From NCBI GenBank assembly GCA_027576995.1, contig JANBQC010000007.1, positions 62,001 to 126,000 on the forward strand: a stretch of 64,000 bases of DNA, given 5' to 3'. Within the stretch, counting starts at the first letter, position 1, and each line of letters begins with the position of its first letter. Position numbers and translations under genes: made by a program. Under the pieces are notes generated by a model. That model searched no databases. It worked only from the letters and a program-made list of their open reading frames with translations, and was not told the origin of the DNA. Positions 21,441 to 32,957 of the stretch are shown here, piece after piece. The stretch is from Dimargaris cristalligena. Its lineage: Eukaryota; Kickxellomycota; Dimargaritomycetes; Dimargaritales; Dimargaritaceae.

Positions 21441-23465
21441 CTAGTTTTAAAATGCAATAAAAGCGGTGTAATAAGAGGAGGGCAAGCGACACAGAGGTGG
21501 ATAGAGCTGAACCACAAAAGTAATAGGGATGGGGTAGTAGGGGAGTAATACCAGGAAAGGCGTGCGACTAAAAGCTAGAGGGCCAAGTTGAGGTTCCTCG
21601 GTATGCTATTATCGGGCAACGTCAGCACTACGTCAATTCGTAAGTGAGAAAAATGGATCGCAGGATGAGGGCGGGCAACGGATATTTTCAAGTGGTCTGG
21701 AATAAATCCGATGGGCAAAATGGGCCAGATACACTATAATGGAACTGTTGAGGGTAATTCCAAGATTAAAGAAATGAAAAGAAAGATAAGAAACCTGGCG
21801 ATGAAGGGGTGGGATAGCCCGATATTATGTACGATGGTGCTCTGTAAGGGCACACATACACTCTCTCTATCTCTATATAGGTAAAGATGGAGTGGGGCTT
21901 AGTCTGAAAGGGGAAAGGAGTCAGGGCAACCTCTATCTAATAGTGAATGAAATGAATGAATGGCGGCGGAGGACCCGGGGAGTCGCGTCATAAAATTTTA
22001 AAAAGTGAAACACGCGATAAGGATGGGCGCTTAAGGTAGACCAGTGAAACACCCTTTTGCGGACTGAATATAATTTAAGGAGCCGAGCTGAGCTGAGCAA
22101 CAGGGAAATGCTGGATGGGGGGGATAAGGTATTACAATATAGACTAGGGAGTATTGGATAGGTATGAACGGATAATAGGAGGGGGATATTAGTATGGTGC
22201 GCAGGTGGGGGAGGTGCCGGAAGATGGTGCAAAGGCAGCAAGGGAAGGGGTGTCCAATTTGAAACCGGAGGTGTCGGATGAAGGGTATTCTATCTACTTT
22301 TATACTAAGCCAGGGGCACGTCCACTCACTAGCCAAGTGGGGTAAGAGAGATCCTAGATAGTTAAGCAAAGGGGGAAAGGGTGCGCACATCGCGCTTCCC
22401 CATACAACTGGTAGGTGGCGAGTTAGGGGTCTTCCTCTACACAGACTAACAGACCAACGCCAATAAGGCCCATGCCCTGGGCTTCAAGGTCAACGGGGTT
22501 TCAGTTAGATTCAGGGTTGGTGGGGGTTGATACCACACACCACAGAGTAACGTACCAGGTAAATAGACCCTAAGTACAAGGCCAAGGGGAGAGGGGGGTA
22601 TGGGATGGGGGGGCTTAATGGCTCTTTGAAAGCGGTGCTATACGATCGAAGAGCGCTAATTGGCCAGACACTCTTAATCAGGGGATGAAACGGTGTACTG
22701 GCAGCCTGGCTGTCCGTCGGGCAGGGCTAATAAAGCAAATACGAGCGGGAGGGCAAAGGGAGCGGCGATGCAATGCTACCAGGGTCCCTTGGTCGGTGTC
22801 CCTGAAAATCAACGGGAATATCCCCAAAATGGGCAACAAGGGTAATCGTTATATTGGGAGGGGAAGAGGGTTAAGGGGCCTGGGGTATCCGAATATAACT
22901 TACTACCCCCTGGCCAGTATATGTGCGTGGTGGTTGCTGATGCTCTACACCACACGCGTGGGGGAACTCCTAAAGGCGGCAAATATGGCGATGAAGATAG
23001 GTTCGATTCGGATCGGATCGGGAGTTCGACAAGGCTATTTCGAGGAAGCGTTGGTGCAGAATACACCGCTTGAGTAGTTAGTTGGTTATCAATAGATGGT
23101 ACCTGTAAAATCAAAGCGAAAGGCGAGATAATTAAAGGTAAAAGCTTCGGAGATACCTATTATACTCCTGGGGAGAAGGGATTATGGAAGGAAAAAATCC
23201 AAACGGAGAGGAAAGGGGTGAAGGAAGGAGAGAAGAGCCTGATTTACAAATTCGATAGAAGCATCTGATGGATGGATTCTTACTAAGAAGAATGGGAAAT
23301 GAATATTATCTGGGGGAACAGGTTGTTAACAGATGTAAGAGAGATTCTTACGCCAGATCCGGTAGGATTTACTTACGAATACGTCGAAATGCCATTTTCC
23401 TATTACCAATAAGAGGTGTGACCAATCAGGCATGTAAAATCACTCAATAGCCAAGCCCGGGGCAG
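21441..23465. other. Long region upstream of the MedA-like gene, with possible small minus-strand exons
   Basis: No clear gene. The first about 1 kb is pyrimidine-rich on the minus strand and is probably the MedA-like promoter and leader. On the minus strand at about 22590-22551 and 22481-22431 two short pieces join in frame across a GTACGT...CAG intron to read LALYLGSIYL and GMGLIGVGLLVCVEEDP plus stop, a membrane-helix-like pair. A further open piece (23114-22900 minus) ends at a GTAAGT donor. None matches a family I know, so no gene is called. Confidence 0.4.
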
Positions 23466-23615
23466 TCCTATTTCCTATTTGCCGGACGATTTGGAGCTAC
23501 GCCCTTGGTCCCCCTCCGTCCTTCTCGTCACCAGCTAAATCAGCTGGTCGATTATGAGTGGATGGGTCCGCCTATGCCCGCCAAAGAAGATTATACGACT
23601 ATATCGCCGTTCTAG
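23466..23615 (+). other. Coding-like orphan exon of unknown identity
   Basis: After a CAG at 23463-23465 a frame of 49 codons runs to TAG at 23613. It begins SYFLFAGRFGATPLVPLRPS and ends MPAKEDYTTISPF. The amino-acid composition looks like a real protein end, but there is no ATG, no matching upstream exon that I could find, and no family I recognise. It could equally be chance, given the length. Confidence 0.25.
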
Positions 23616-26600
23616 TGGGCCTTCCAGTGGTGAGTTCCGCTTACAGAGTAGTTCGGTGGTGGGGGTGGGTCCGCAGCCCCATTGTTCAGATGATTTAACC
23701 GGGAACGTCCGGCCCCAATCTGCCTTGGATAATAAATCCCAATGTGATACTGTTGGTCAGACTATTCCGTACGCCTGTCTATTAGTGACGGTTCTTACTG
23801 AGGCTAGTGGGTACGGTCGGCGGCTTCTCTAACCAAAATCGGTTAAAAGGTAGCCCCAGCCACCACCATCCCCCCCCTCAAGTGATCCTACTGGTCATTA
23901 TGAACCAAAGTGTTAGAGGTTAATATAATTAAGGACTCTCCTTGAACCGAGGCCCCATTTTTCTGTACCATCTGCACCAGTAACGAATAAACAGTTCCGA
24001 TTAGAATTTGTGGTCACTACGATTCGCCAATTAAATAGGGTTAGACTTGGGCGAGGCGAGAGGTATTGTTTGCATCGAGAGGACAGGACGCCTGATTCAC
24101 AGCAGTAGAAGTGGGCTAGGAAAGGACGGCTTAGTAGCGCATACTCCCAAGCACACCGCGTCACTCACAGAGATTCTGGAACTAATTTCTACTACCTTCT
24201 TACATCATTATATTTTTGCGCCATTCGCCACAGACGAGCAACTCAGCCCTACTACCATGAGGTCATTTGATTCAAAGCGGTTGGTCAACGGATAGGAGTA
24301 ATAGTGTAGTCTAATGGCGCTTTACTTTAAGGGCAAGTGCCAGCCCCACTAGGTATCCGCTCACAACTTTTTCGTTTTGCCAACCCCTCCCCGCCTCTAG
24401 TCAGTTTGATTGAACCACGTTCCCTTGTTGGCTAAAGTCGGTAATTTCTAACGTGAATAATATCGATCCATGGCAAATTCTTACTTTCTGTTTGGTTGGC
24501 GAACATAACTGGGTTGAAGACGCTAGCTAGATAACGTGATTGCCGCCAAGTTGATTTGTGCGGCCCTTACTTGCCTTTTAGTCACTAGACTACCGCGATA
24601 TTCAGCCCATCTAAAACCTGCCCAATTGGGTATTCCCACACCTTACATTCCAGCTAGGCCGCACCCTTCATATTCAATTATACATAAAACTGTATTAGGT
24701 TTCTTTAACTTATATAGTGCATATTGTAATCGTAAAAATAACCAACCACACTCGCCCGGATTTTTAGGGCTCTTTTCATAGCTGCGATTTAGGCACCATG
24801 CCTTACATCAGTAACAATAATTAAAATAATACTGGAGGGAAAACACTATTTAATCAGTATATTGTTATAGCACAAACGGGTTGGACAATCTTCCACAGAA
24901 GGCTGACGACCCACCACCACCAAACTATTATCCGCTGGATTAAGGAACTCATGATGGGCGGGTAAACCGTGGCTGTGGGCTGTATAGCTATTAAAGCTAT
25001 TCAGAAATATACGATCCCCCGGCAAATCATGATAGAATGACCATTAATGCAGTTACTAAGTAATATGTATATTCTAACATTCCTAGGACACATTACACTG
25101 GCTATATAATGGTATAATATATAATAATTTAGGCTGAGCGGATATTATCGTCAGAAAAACACGCAATTAAAACCCCTTTCGGTATCCATCACGTTGACGG
25201 GCTGTTAGCAGATCGGTTAAATTGTACTATTAGAGCAGCGCCATTAATGTTTAAAGGTGGGGCCGACCCTTCCGCATGGGTATTTTTTAAGGGCGAAAAG
25301 TGGAGATATCAATTCCGACCAGAGGGGTGCTTTCACGTAGAATGCAAATTTCCTTTCCCCCCCTACACTAGGAGGTGTCCAGTCGGCCTTAACTGAGCAT
25401 ATTGCCACCATGGCTGACTTTTATTATAGCCGGCGTACTGATAAATACATCGTCCACCCATTACGCTCCTAAATATTGAATACTACAGGGGCTATATCCG
25501 TTACATTCTACCAACTTGTTGAGGTGGATGGGGATAGTTGTTCCCTGAAAGGGGGCCCCGTGTTTGTTTATACAGGCGGGGGGAGGGGAGAGACTTGCCA
25601 GATAAAGTCGATTGATTCGACTGCGACCTCAAGTAAACTGGTTGAATGGCATACACGCACCTAATATAGATTACATATTTACCAAACCTTTAATCGAAAT
25701 CCAATATTAGGCCCATAATACTACTGGTGGTATACCTCAATACAAATTACCCTGACGTCCCATCAGCCTAAAATAGAAGGTGAAATCAATTCCTTCATCA
25801 CCTGCTTATTTCACAATCTAGACTAATCGGCATCACGTCTATTTCGATTACTAGGGGGAAGGGGCCTAACAACGTTGCCCGCTACCTGGATTTAGTATCT
25901 TATTGAGGGATATGGGTGAGACGATCAGTGTAACTGTAAAATAGCCCTAAAAATGTATAATTATGATGTAATACAGATATCCAAGGGAATTAAACGTCGA
26001 GAATTCTCTAATTTTATAATCACCGATAAACTTGACAAAATTACGACATCACAATTCAAATAAATGAATGTGAGAACGAATACGCTGTCTAGGGCTCTCG
26101 AAAAACGAATTATCGGCTGGTCTTGTTCAAGGAAAGGAGGCAGTGGATATAAAGCCAAGTTAAGTGCCTGTTAGCATTTATCAACTATACACTGCTACGG
26201 AAAACTATAGCTGGGAGTGGACTAAATAAGACTACATTACGTAGAATTCCTTCATGTGTGGACATGTAGAGAGGTTGGGATACCTAGAAATGCCATATTG
26301 GTTCTCATAGGCCATCCTGTCGATTTGTCGAGTAGGTAAAGTAGTGACCGCAATACGAACCTTCTTTGGCTCCCCTGGGGCCGCTTGTAAGCCCCAGGGA
26401 TTGTAAATTCAAAGTAAACTAGCCCACTTATTATAATAACAGTTAAATGGGTCTGAGATATAGGACTATTTGCATCACTTATTTCATTGTATTTGTAAGA
26501 AGTAAACGAAATGAATGAGCTTCGAATGATCGAAAATTATACCCGAAAAGTGCGGACCACTCGTACAATGTCCAAACCTTTAAAATCCAAGCGACTCGCG

Positions 26601-28653
26601 CTGTTCACGATAAGGCGGTTAATAGACAAATTGTAGGGACCAGATTCCTAGATCACATCGTCTCATGCCTAGCATCAAGGCTCGATCTATCCTCGCACTC
26701 ACCTATGCTACAAACATGGATTTGAATAGAGGTACATAATTGCTGATTTCTCTCTCTCATTTGTACATTAGTGCTTACTAGATACACCGTATCCTATACT
26801 ATGGTCCGTCTACGCGTAAACAAAGGGGCAGGACAATACAGTGGATCTTACCTTCGCCGGCTGTTTCCTACATGGCCCCTCAATTCCCCTAACACCCTTA
26901 CAAATGTTATTTGTCGGCTTCTCCCAGGCATGTTTATAGCCTTTGGCGGTATACTGAAACCGATGCCCTTAACTCCGATTCTCGTAACTTCAGGGCCACC
27001 ACCGTAAACGATAATTGAGTGGGATAGAACGGCAGGGAGAGGGGCGGACGAGGAATACGGTGGAATATCAGGTTATTTCGGCAAACTACGGCTCCTAAAC
27101 AGCCTTAGTAATATAGATGGGATTATAGAGGAAATCTAGTTCGTTTATCAACTATCAGTATTGACTTGTCCGGTCCAACTAAACTCGATCGCCCCCCTCC
27201 CATCCATCCTTTTGGTGCAGTGGACCCATTCACTTACCAGGGGAAATCAACTGTTCTGAATATAGCAACACTCACCATTAAGCCAAACTGCTGATTGTAT
27301 GTTCTGTGTTTTAGTATATATATAACTTAGACGGCTGCTTAAGAGGATAGGAAAAGTTACCGTTCATTGTTGGTTTATCATCCTAGGTTGTTGAACTACC
27401 ACAGTTGCCTAGATCTATAATTATTTGTAATAGACACGAGCTTGGCCCCATTTTGTTTCGGGCTTGCTACCTTTTAGCAACGGTTTTATTGTTTTTTGAC
27501 TAAATCGGTGCCCTGCAGCTCCTGTTTATGACTGACCCATTCCCATCTTAAGCACAGCCTATTACCGCATACCCAGTCCCTTGCCTCTTTCCCCTAAGCC
27601 ACATTATGGCCCCTACATTTATATAATCTCATACCCTTTCTATACCCAATTTTACCCGACTGGGCCACCGCCCCTCCGCCGAGGTACTATTTCCATTATA
27701 TTTCATCAACTCACTCCCAAGTTACATTCCCCGTTCTCACAAGGTCGAACCACTTCACGTCGGCACCCGAAAGAGTTACATCTACTTATAAAGTGTAAGT
27801 ATAATCGCACTATTCTTAGATCACGGGTGAAAGGGGTCCAGTCAGCCTCTCCCTTTCATACTTTGATTATACCGGAAATAACCCCTTTGAATTGTCGAGG
27901 CCATTAGGGCTGGTTGTATATATATATATACATAGATATGTGTGTATATACACATGTATATTTACGGGTTGGGCCCTACCCCCAGGGACAGCCAAGCCGG
28001 CTCCTTGCGTCCCCACTGCGAACCATGGCTCAAAGAGGTGGGCGAAGAATCGGCAATCCATCAGGAGGTACTTCCACCAGTGATTAATGGCCCCGTTTGA
28101 GGCGGTTCATTAGGGAGGCTTCATTATGGCTTACATGGCTACTACACATTCCCCGCATTCGGGAGCACACTGTACGATTCACTCATCAACCCGTCTGCCT
28201 ATTTATTCTCCCAATCGCCCTGCCCATATTTTAATCATTTAGGCCATCAGTAGCTATCTTCATAATCAACCGCATCCGCTCACAAGATTTATTTTCTGTT
28301 GTTTTAGAGCTCCGCACTGTGCTCCCCTAAGTTTCAGCCCCGAATCTTGTTGATATCTGTTAGATCGTTTTGCACATCCCAATTTTCGCTTCGCTGACCC
28401 CTTATAGAGCACTCAACCGCCACCCCCAGCCCCTTCACCACTTGACTTTAAAGCGGCGTCTGTCCTGACCCACGCGCCATCCCTTGGCCTGCTCCTTTTC
28501 CCTCACCTGGATTACTCACGTGTCCTGAATACCAGTTCTCAGCTCAGCGGAGGATCAATTATTTTTGCCTTCTACGTCATTGCCAAGTTTTTTTAGGACA
28601 CCCCTTCCCGTGCATATATTATACACACGCACATATACACACACACACGCACC
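23616..28653. other. Five-kilobase gene-poor stretch
   Basis: I find no supportable gene. ORFs reach only about 108 codons (27581-27907 plus) and look random. A TA-rich microsatellite with a TGTATATACA palindrome-like region lies at about 27917-27960. From about 27965 to 28088 and again 28110-28253 the plus strand has coding-like frames (HCEPWLKEVGEESAIHQEVL; GYYTFPAFGSTLYDSLINPS) broken by a TGA, perhaps a fossil gene just upstream of GH81. CpG content is normal, unlike the block at 11.1 kb. Confidence 0.4.
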
Positions 28654-31290
28654 ATGTCCTATAAAAACCCCAACTCGGCCCGCCCTTCCACTGGTCGACG
28701 TATCCTGCTACTGGCCCTTCTCGTTTCTGCTACCTTGTACGTCCCGACTTCCGCCCACTCCACCGACTCCAGTTCGCGAGTCGCCGATCAACAGCAGCAC
28801 CACCATCATCATCACCCTCTTCAAATCCGCCACGGCGAATACTTTGGCCCTGCAATGAATCAGGACGACAACGTCGGTGACCTCCAGCGCTTCCAGCGCC
28901 TCAGCCTCCGCCAGGACTTCGGAGATTTTGAGGACGCCGAAGCGGACTTCGAAGAGTATCCCGAAGAATTCGAGGAAGACGAAAACGAACCCCCCGTCCA
29001 GGCCGCCCCGGTCCCAGCCCCGGCCAAGAAAATGCCCCCGCCCATCGCGGCCAAGCCGGCCAATTTGAGATCCCGACCCATCAAGGCGGTTGTCAACCCC
29101 CCGGCCGCTACCCCTACTTCCCATACCATGATGACACCACCCGCCGCCACCCCTACTACTGCTGCTGCTGCTGCTACTATTACTACTACCCTTGTCGATA
29201 ATAATGGCGCGGCCCGGCCCGCTGATGTAGACAATGGTCGTCAGGCTACCGAAGCCAGTAGTATCCCCGACGAAAGCGAATCCGACTCGGCTGCTTCACC
29301 TTTCACCGCGGACGCGTTCGCCAAACTGCTCCCCGCTGGCGCCACTTCGTTCGCCGGTCGGACGAACCCCCATCAGCCCTCGCAGTTCTGGGGCAACCAC
29401 CGGGGACCTTACCAAACTAACCGCTGGTGGGGTAACCTCGTCTTCGATAAGGGCGATCAGCCTGTAGCGCCGTACCCGTACACCATTCGCCCCCTCGATA
29501 ACGGCATCACCATGTCCTCGCCCAAGACTTTCGGGACCTCCGGGTTCATTGCCCAGCCGCTCGACGGCAATTGGGTCATGACGACTGCCGAGGGCTTCAA
29601 TAGCCGCAAACTGGTGTCCGATGACGACCTGACCGCTACTTACGAATGGTCGGGCTACGGAGGCAACAGTCTGCGCTCGACCTTCGTCAAGGGCTCGCCT
29701 TACCTGACTTATGTTATCAAGAACTCAACCCTCAAACTCTCGACTCTGCAGGCCATTCTTTCGCTGGACCAGACCAACCCTTCCCGCGCCATCGCCACCC
29801 TCAACAACGGCCAAACCTGGGCCATCTACCACGACCAACCCCTCCAGTTCACCAAAACCCTGGCGAATAACACCGCGGCTCTGGAAGCTTCGGGGCCTTA
29901 CACGGGTGTCCTTCGTATGGCCGTCGTCCCCGCCCCCGTGGATCAGAACCTGGCTATTCTGGACCAGTCCAGTACCACCTACGTGACTGGCGCCACGACC
30001 CAGATGCTGTTCCCTAACGACAAGCAGTTTGATTTAGTGTACCAATTCCAGACCGCGGGAGGCCCCGCGAGCGACCTACTGATGCTGGCGCTGGATCACC
30101 ACCAGAACCTGCTGGTCGATACGGAACGCCGGGAGATCAACGGGTACAGCTGTATCAAGGGCAGTATGTTCGGAGTGCTCGGCTCCCAGTGGACGCTGCG
30201 CCATACGCTCAACCAGGTGCAGTTCCTGGCGGCCAACCCAATCCGGCCCCAGGATCTCAAGCCCCTCCAGGACCAGCTGGTCAAGGATGTGGCCGAATTC
30301 AAGACTGTGAATCCCGGCGATCCCTACTTTTTCGGTAAGGGCCTGGCCCGTATCGCCCGCCTCGCACTAATCGCCGAACACGCCGGCCGGTCGGACCTGA
30401 TCCCCCAGGTGGTGAACACTCTCAAGACCCAGATTTCACCCTGGTTCAAGGGTACCAACAGCGACCCCCTGCGCTACGACACGACCTGGAAGGGTTTGTG
30501 CTCGGAGGCCGGTCTCAACGACGAACATGCTGATTTCGGTAACGGCGTGTACAACGACCATCACTTCCACTACGGCTACTTCGTGTACGCCGCCGCCGTC
30601 ATTGCCAAGTACGATCCCACCTGGCTGAACCAGAACCAGGTGGCGGTCATGACCCTGCTCCGTGACTACGCTAACCCCAACCACAACGACCCGTACTTCC
30701 CCTTCCTGCGCCAGATGGACTTGTTCGACGGCCACTCGTGGGCCTCCGGCATCTTCCCCTTCGCCGACGGTCGCAACCAGGAGAGTACCTCCGAGTCCGT
30801 GAATGCCTACTACGCCATGTACCTGTGGGGTCTGGCCAGTGGCAACCGCAACCTCTCGCTGGTCGGTAATGCCCTCGTAACCATGGAACTCCTCTCCTCC
30901 CGCAACTACTGGCACATGACCACTGTCCATTCCGTCTATCCCGTTCCTTTCGCCAATAACAAGGTGGTGGGTATTCTGTGGAGCACCAAGGTCGACCACG
31001 CCACTTGGTTCGGGGGCAACCTCGAATTCATCCACGGTATCCAGGCCCTGCCATTCACCCCCATCACCAGCAGTCTGCTGGATCGCGAATGGCTCCAGGA
31101 ATCCTACCCGTTGCTCGATAAGGCCATCGCGAATAACAGCCCTCCCATGGCCGACGGATGGAGGGAAATCGCTCTTATGATGGGTGCCCCCCTCAATAAG
31201 GACAAGGCCCTGGCCCAGGTTAGAGGTATCACCAACCACGACGACGGCAACTCCGGCAGTAACACGCTCTACTGGATTTCGACTTGTTAA
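28654..31290 (+). CDS. Secreted endo-1,3-beta-glucanase, glycoside hydrolase family 81
   Basis: Seen: one exon, 878 residues. A signal peptide (RRILLLALLVSATLYVPTSA) begins the protein. A Gln/His run of three Gln and six His follows (about residues 49-57), then an acidic and Pro/Thr/Ala-rich linker to about residue 240. The GH81 module starts at about 245 (NPHQPSQFWGNHRGPYQTNR, WWGNLVF) and runs to the end. The catalytic region shows DFGNGVYNDHHFHYGYF (about 625-641) and ESTSESVNAYYAMYLWG (about 711-727), which contain the acidic residues used by the family. Known: GH81 enzymes cleave 1,3-beta-glucan by inverting hydrolysis; fungal Eng1/Eng2 act in septum separation or wall turnover. The signal peptide indicates secretion. 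An upstream frame opens at 28565 but the ATG at 28654 gives the signal peptide. An ACAC-rich leader precedes the start. Confidence 0.95.
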   Translation: MSYKNPNSARPSTGRRILLLALLVSATLYVPTSAHSTDSSSRVADQQQHHHHHHPLQIRHGEYFGPAMNQDDNVGDLQRFQRLSLRQDFGDFEDAEADFEEYPEEFEEDENEPPVQAAPVPAPAKKMPPPIAAKPANLRSRPIKAVVNPPAATPTSHTMMTPPAATPTTAAAAATITTTLVDNNGAARPADVDNGRQATEASSIPDESESDSAASPFTADAFAKLLPAGATSFAGRTNPHQPSQFWGNHRGPYQTNRWWGNLVFDKGDQPVAPYPYTIRPLDNGITMSSPKTFGTSGFIAQPLDGNWVMTTAEGFNSRKLVSDDDLTATYEWSGYGGNSLRSTFVKGSPYLTYVIKNSTLKLSTLQAILSLDQTNPSRAIATLNNGQTWAIYHDQPLQFTKTLANNTAALEASGPYTGVLRMAVVPAPVDQNLAILDQSSTTYVTGATTQMLFPNDKQFDLVYQFQTAGGPASDLLMLALDHHQNLLVDTERREINGYSCIKGSMFGVLGSQWTLRHTLNQVQFLAANPIRPQDLKPLQDQLVKDVAEFKTVNPGDPYFFGKGLARIARLALIAEHAGRSDLIPQVVNTLKTQISPWFKGTNSDPLRYDTTWKGLCSEAGLNDEHADFGNGVYNDHHFHYGYFVYAAAVIAKYDPTWLNQNQVAVMTLLRDYANPNHNDPYFPFLRQMDLFDGHSWASGIFPFADGRNQESTSESVNAYYAMYLWGLASGNRNLSLVGNALVTMELLSSRNYWHMTTVHSVYPVPFANNKVVGILWSTKVDHATWFGGNLEFIHGIQALPFTPITSSLLDREWLQESYPLLDKAIANNSPPMADGWREIALMMGAPLNKDKALAQVRGITNHDDGNSGSNTLYWISTC

Positions 31291-31655
31291 TGTTGTTAAA
31301 CTATCCCCTTCACGACAACGGGCGTGCACTTTTTTGTTAAATAGATAATCACCACCCATCCGAATATATTATTGATATTTATTTTTTTATATGCACACTC
31401 ATTTTTTAGTCAACTCTCTGGCCCATTCTACAGCCGGTATTTATAGCATCCAGTTTGGACATATATATATATATATACCGGTGTAATACTAGGCGCCTTT
31501 GTATATTTAGGATGTTCATAGCAAGTCTGGTCACTTGACACAATTTCAATTTTACAATAAATTTATCGTTTACAAATCTAAGCGAATCATTTTCATAATC
31601 GTACTAGTTCATTCTTCTAAGCCCCTGCGATGGGCTCAGCAAAAGGGAGAAAGGA
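31291..31655. other. Convergent 3' regions of GH81 and the Arg/Asp-rich gene
   Basis: AT-rich, with a (TA)n run at about 31460-31477 and several AATAAA-like signals (for example at 31556). No ORF. Confidence 0.5.
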
Positions 31656-32957
31656 TCAGGGTAAAGTGGCATCGGCGGAGATAGCGATGGGCGGGGGGTC
31701 TAGTTGTTGCTGGATTAGGGCAAGGTCGGCGTCAATTTCCTCTAATTGCTTGGCGGAAAGGTCCATTTGGTTGGCCAGTTTAGTAACATCCCATGCCGCG
31801 TATTCGGATTCGAATTGGGCTCGACGGATACGTTCCTGGATGGTCTGGTCCTCGCTTTGGAGTCGCAGGAGGTCCCTTTCGTAATGCCAGACCTAAAAAA
31901 TGGAATGATGAAAAAGTAGGAATAATTAGCCTATATCTATATAGCGTTTGCTTTGTGGATGCGTTGCAGAGAAAACGGCCATACCAATAGGGCTCGTTAG
32001 CATTTAAGCAGCCGTAATAACAATACCTACCTCGTTATCAAATTTGGTCGTAATTTCATCGATACGCTGGGCAATCCGGTGCTTCGGTGGAATGTTGGGT
32101 TTAACCGATACTGAAGGTCCAGACGCATGGCCCCCGTAGTGATCCGTGGTGGTGGGAGGCGGGGGTGGGGTCACAGGGGGAGGGGGAGGCGGCGGGGGGG
32201 TAGTTGAGAATCGCCGGTTATCACCAATGTAGGAGAACGGGTGATGCCGGTCCATCGCCAATCGATGCGGGGAAGTGGGTCGCGATGATCCCGACGTATA
32301 GTCGCGCGGCGAGCGTGAACGACGGGAGTGGTAGCGGGATGAAGCGTGGTGGGGTGTTGTGGAGGAGGACCAACCCGTCGTTCCGGGTGATTGTAGCGCG
32401 GCTCCCCCACTACCGTGGCCGGAAAGGGATTCATCTCGGTCGTAGCCACTGGCACGTCGTCGCGATGGTGGGTGCTCCCGCTCCCGTTCTCGGTAAAGGT
32501 CACTATGGCCATGCCGGGAGGACCCGTTGCGATCGTAGTCCCGGGGACGGTCCCGATGCCCTTCGTAACGCCGGTCCCGGGCCCGGTCGCCACCATCGTA
32601 GCGTCGGGCACGCTCCCGTTCTCGTTCTCGTTCTCTATCACGTTCACGGTCACGGTCGCGACCCCGTTCACGGTCAAAGTCCCGATGGCGGTAGTCACGG
32701 TCTCTATCGGGTCCCCGGGACCGTTCCCGGTGCTCTCGCCCTTTATAGGAATCCAATGAGGTGGTTCGGTAGGCCGAGGGAGGGGACTGGCCAAAATCGC
32801 CTGAGTCCATACGGCCGCTATCACGACCTTCGCTAGGCTCTGGGCTCTTTTCGCTTGACCACTCCCCGGGTTCTTCGTCGGACTCGGATGGGGGAGCTCC
32901 ACCGGTAGGGGGGCTATTAAAAGGATTCATTTTAGAAGGAGATACATATGCAGTCAT
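31656..32957 (-). CDS. Arg/Asp/Glu-repeat protein with C-terminal coiled coil, function unknown
   Basis: Seen: two exons, 32957-32031 and 31892-31656 (138-nt intron, GTAGGT donor, TTTAG acceptor), phase 0, 387 residues. The N-terminal part is acidic and Ser-rich. Residues about 70-190 consist of alternating Arg with Asp or Glu (RDRERDRERERERER), the pattern seen in RNA-processing proteins. Then come Arg/Ser-Pro and polyproline stretches (about 255-275). The C-terminal 110 residues form a coiled coil running across the intron: RIAQRIDEITTKFDNEVWHY, then MDLSAKQLEEIDADLALIQQ. I do not recognise an ortholog; a nuclear or splicing-linked role is inference from the RD/RE repeats only. The Met at 32930 has a better start context (A at -3) and may be the true start. 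Confidence 0.75.

Noticed and set aside
22685..23077. 130-codon plus-strand ORF
   Set aside because: No family resemblance, atypical composition, and overlapping open frames on the other strand; I treat it as chance.
30436..31359. 307-codon minus-strand ORF
   Set aside because: Antisense shadow of the GH81 catalytic module, whose sense frame has the catalytic motifs.
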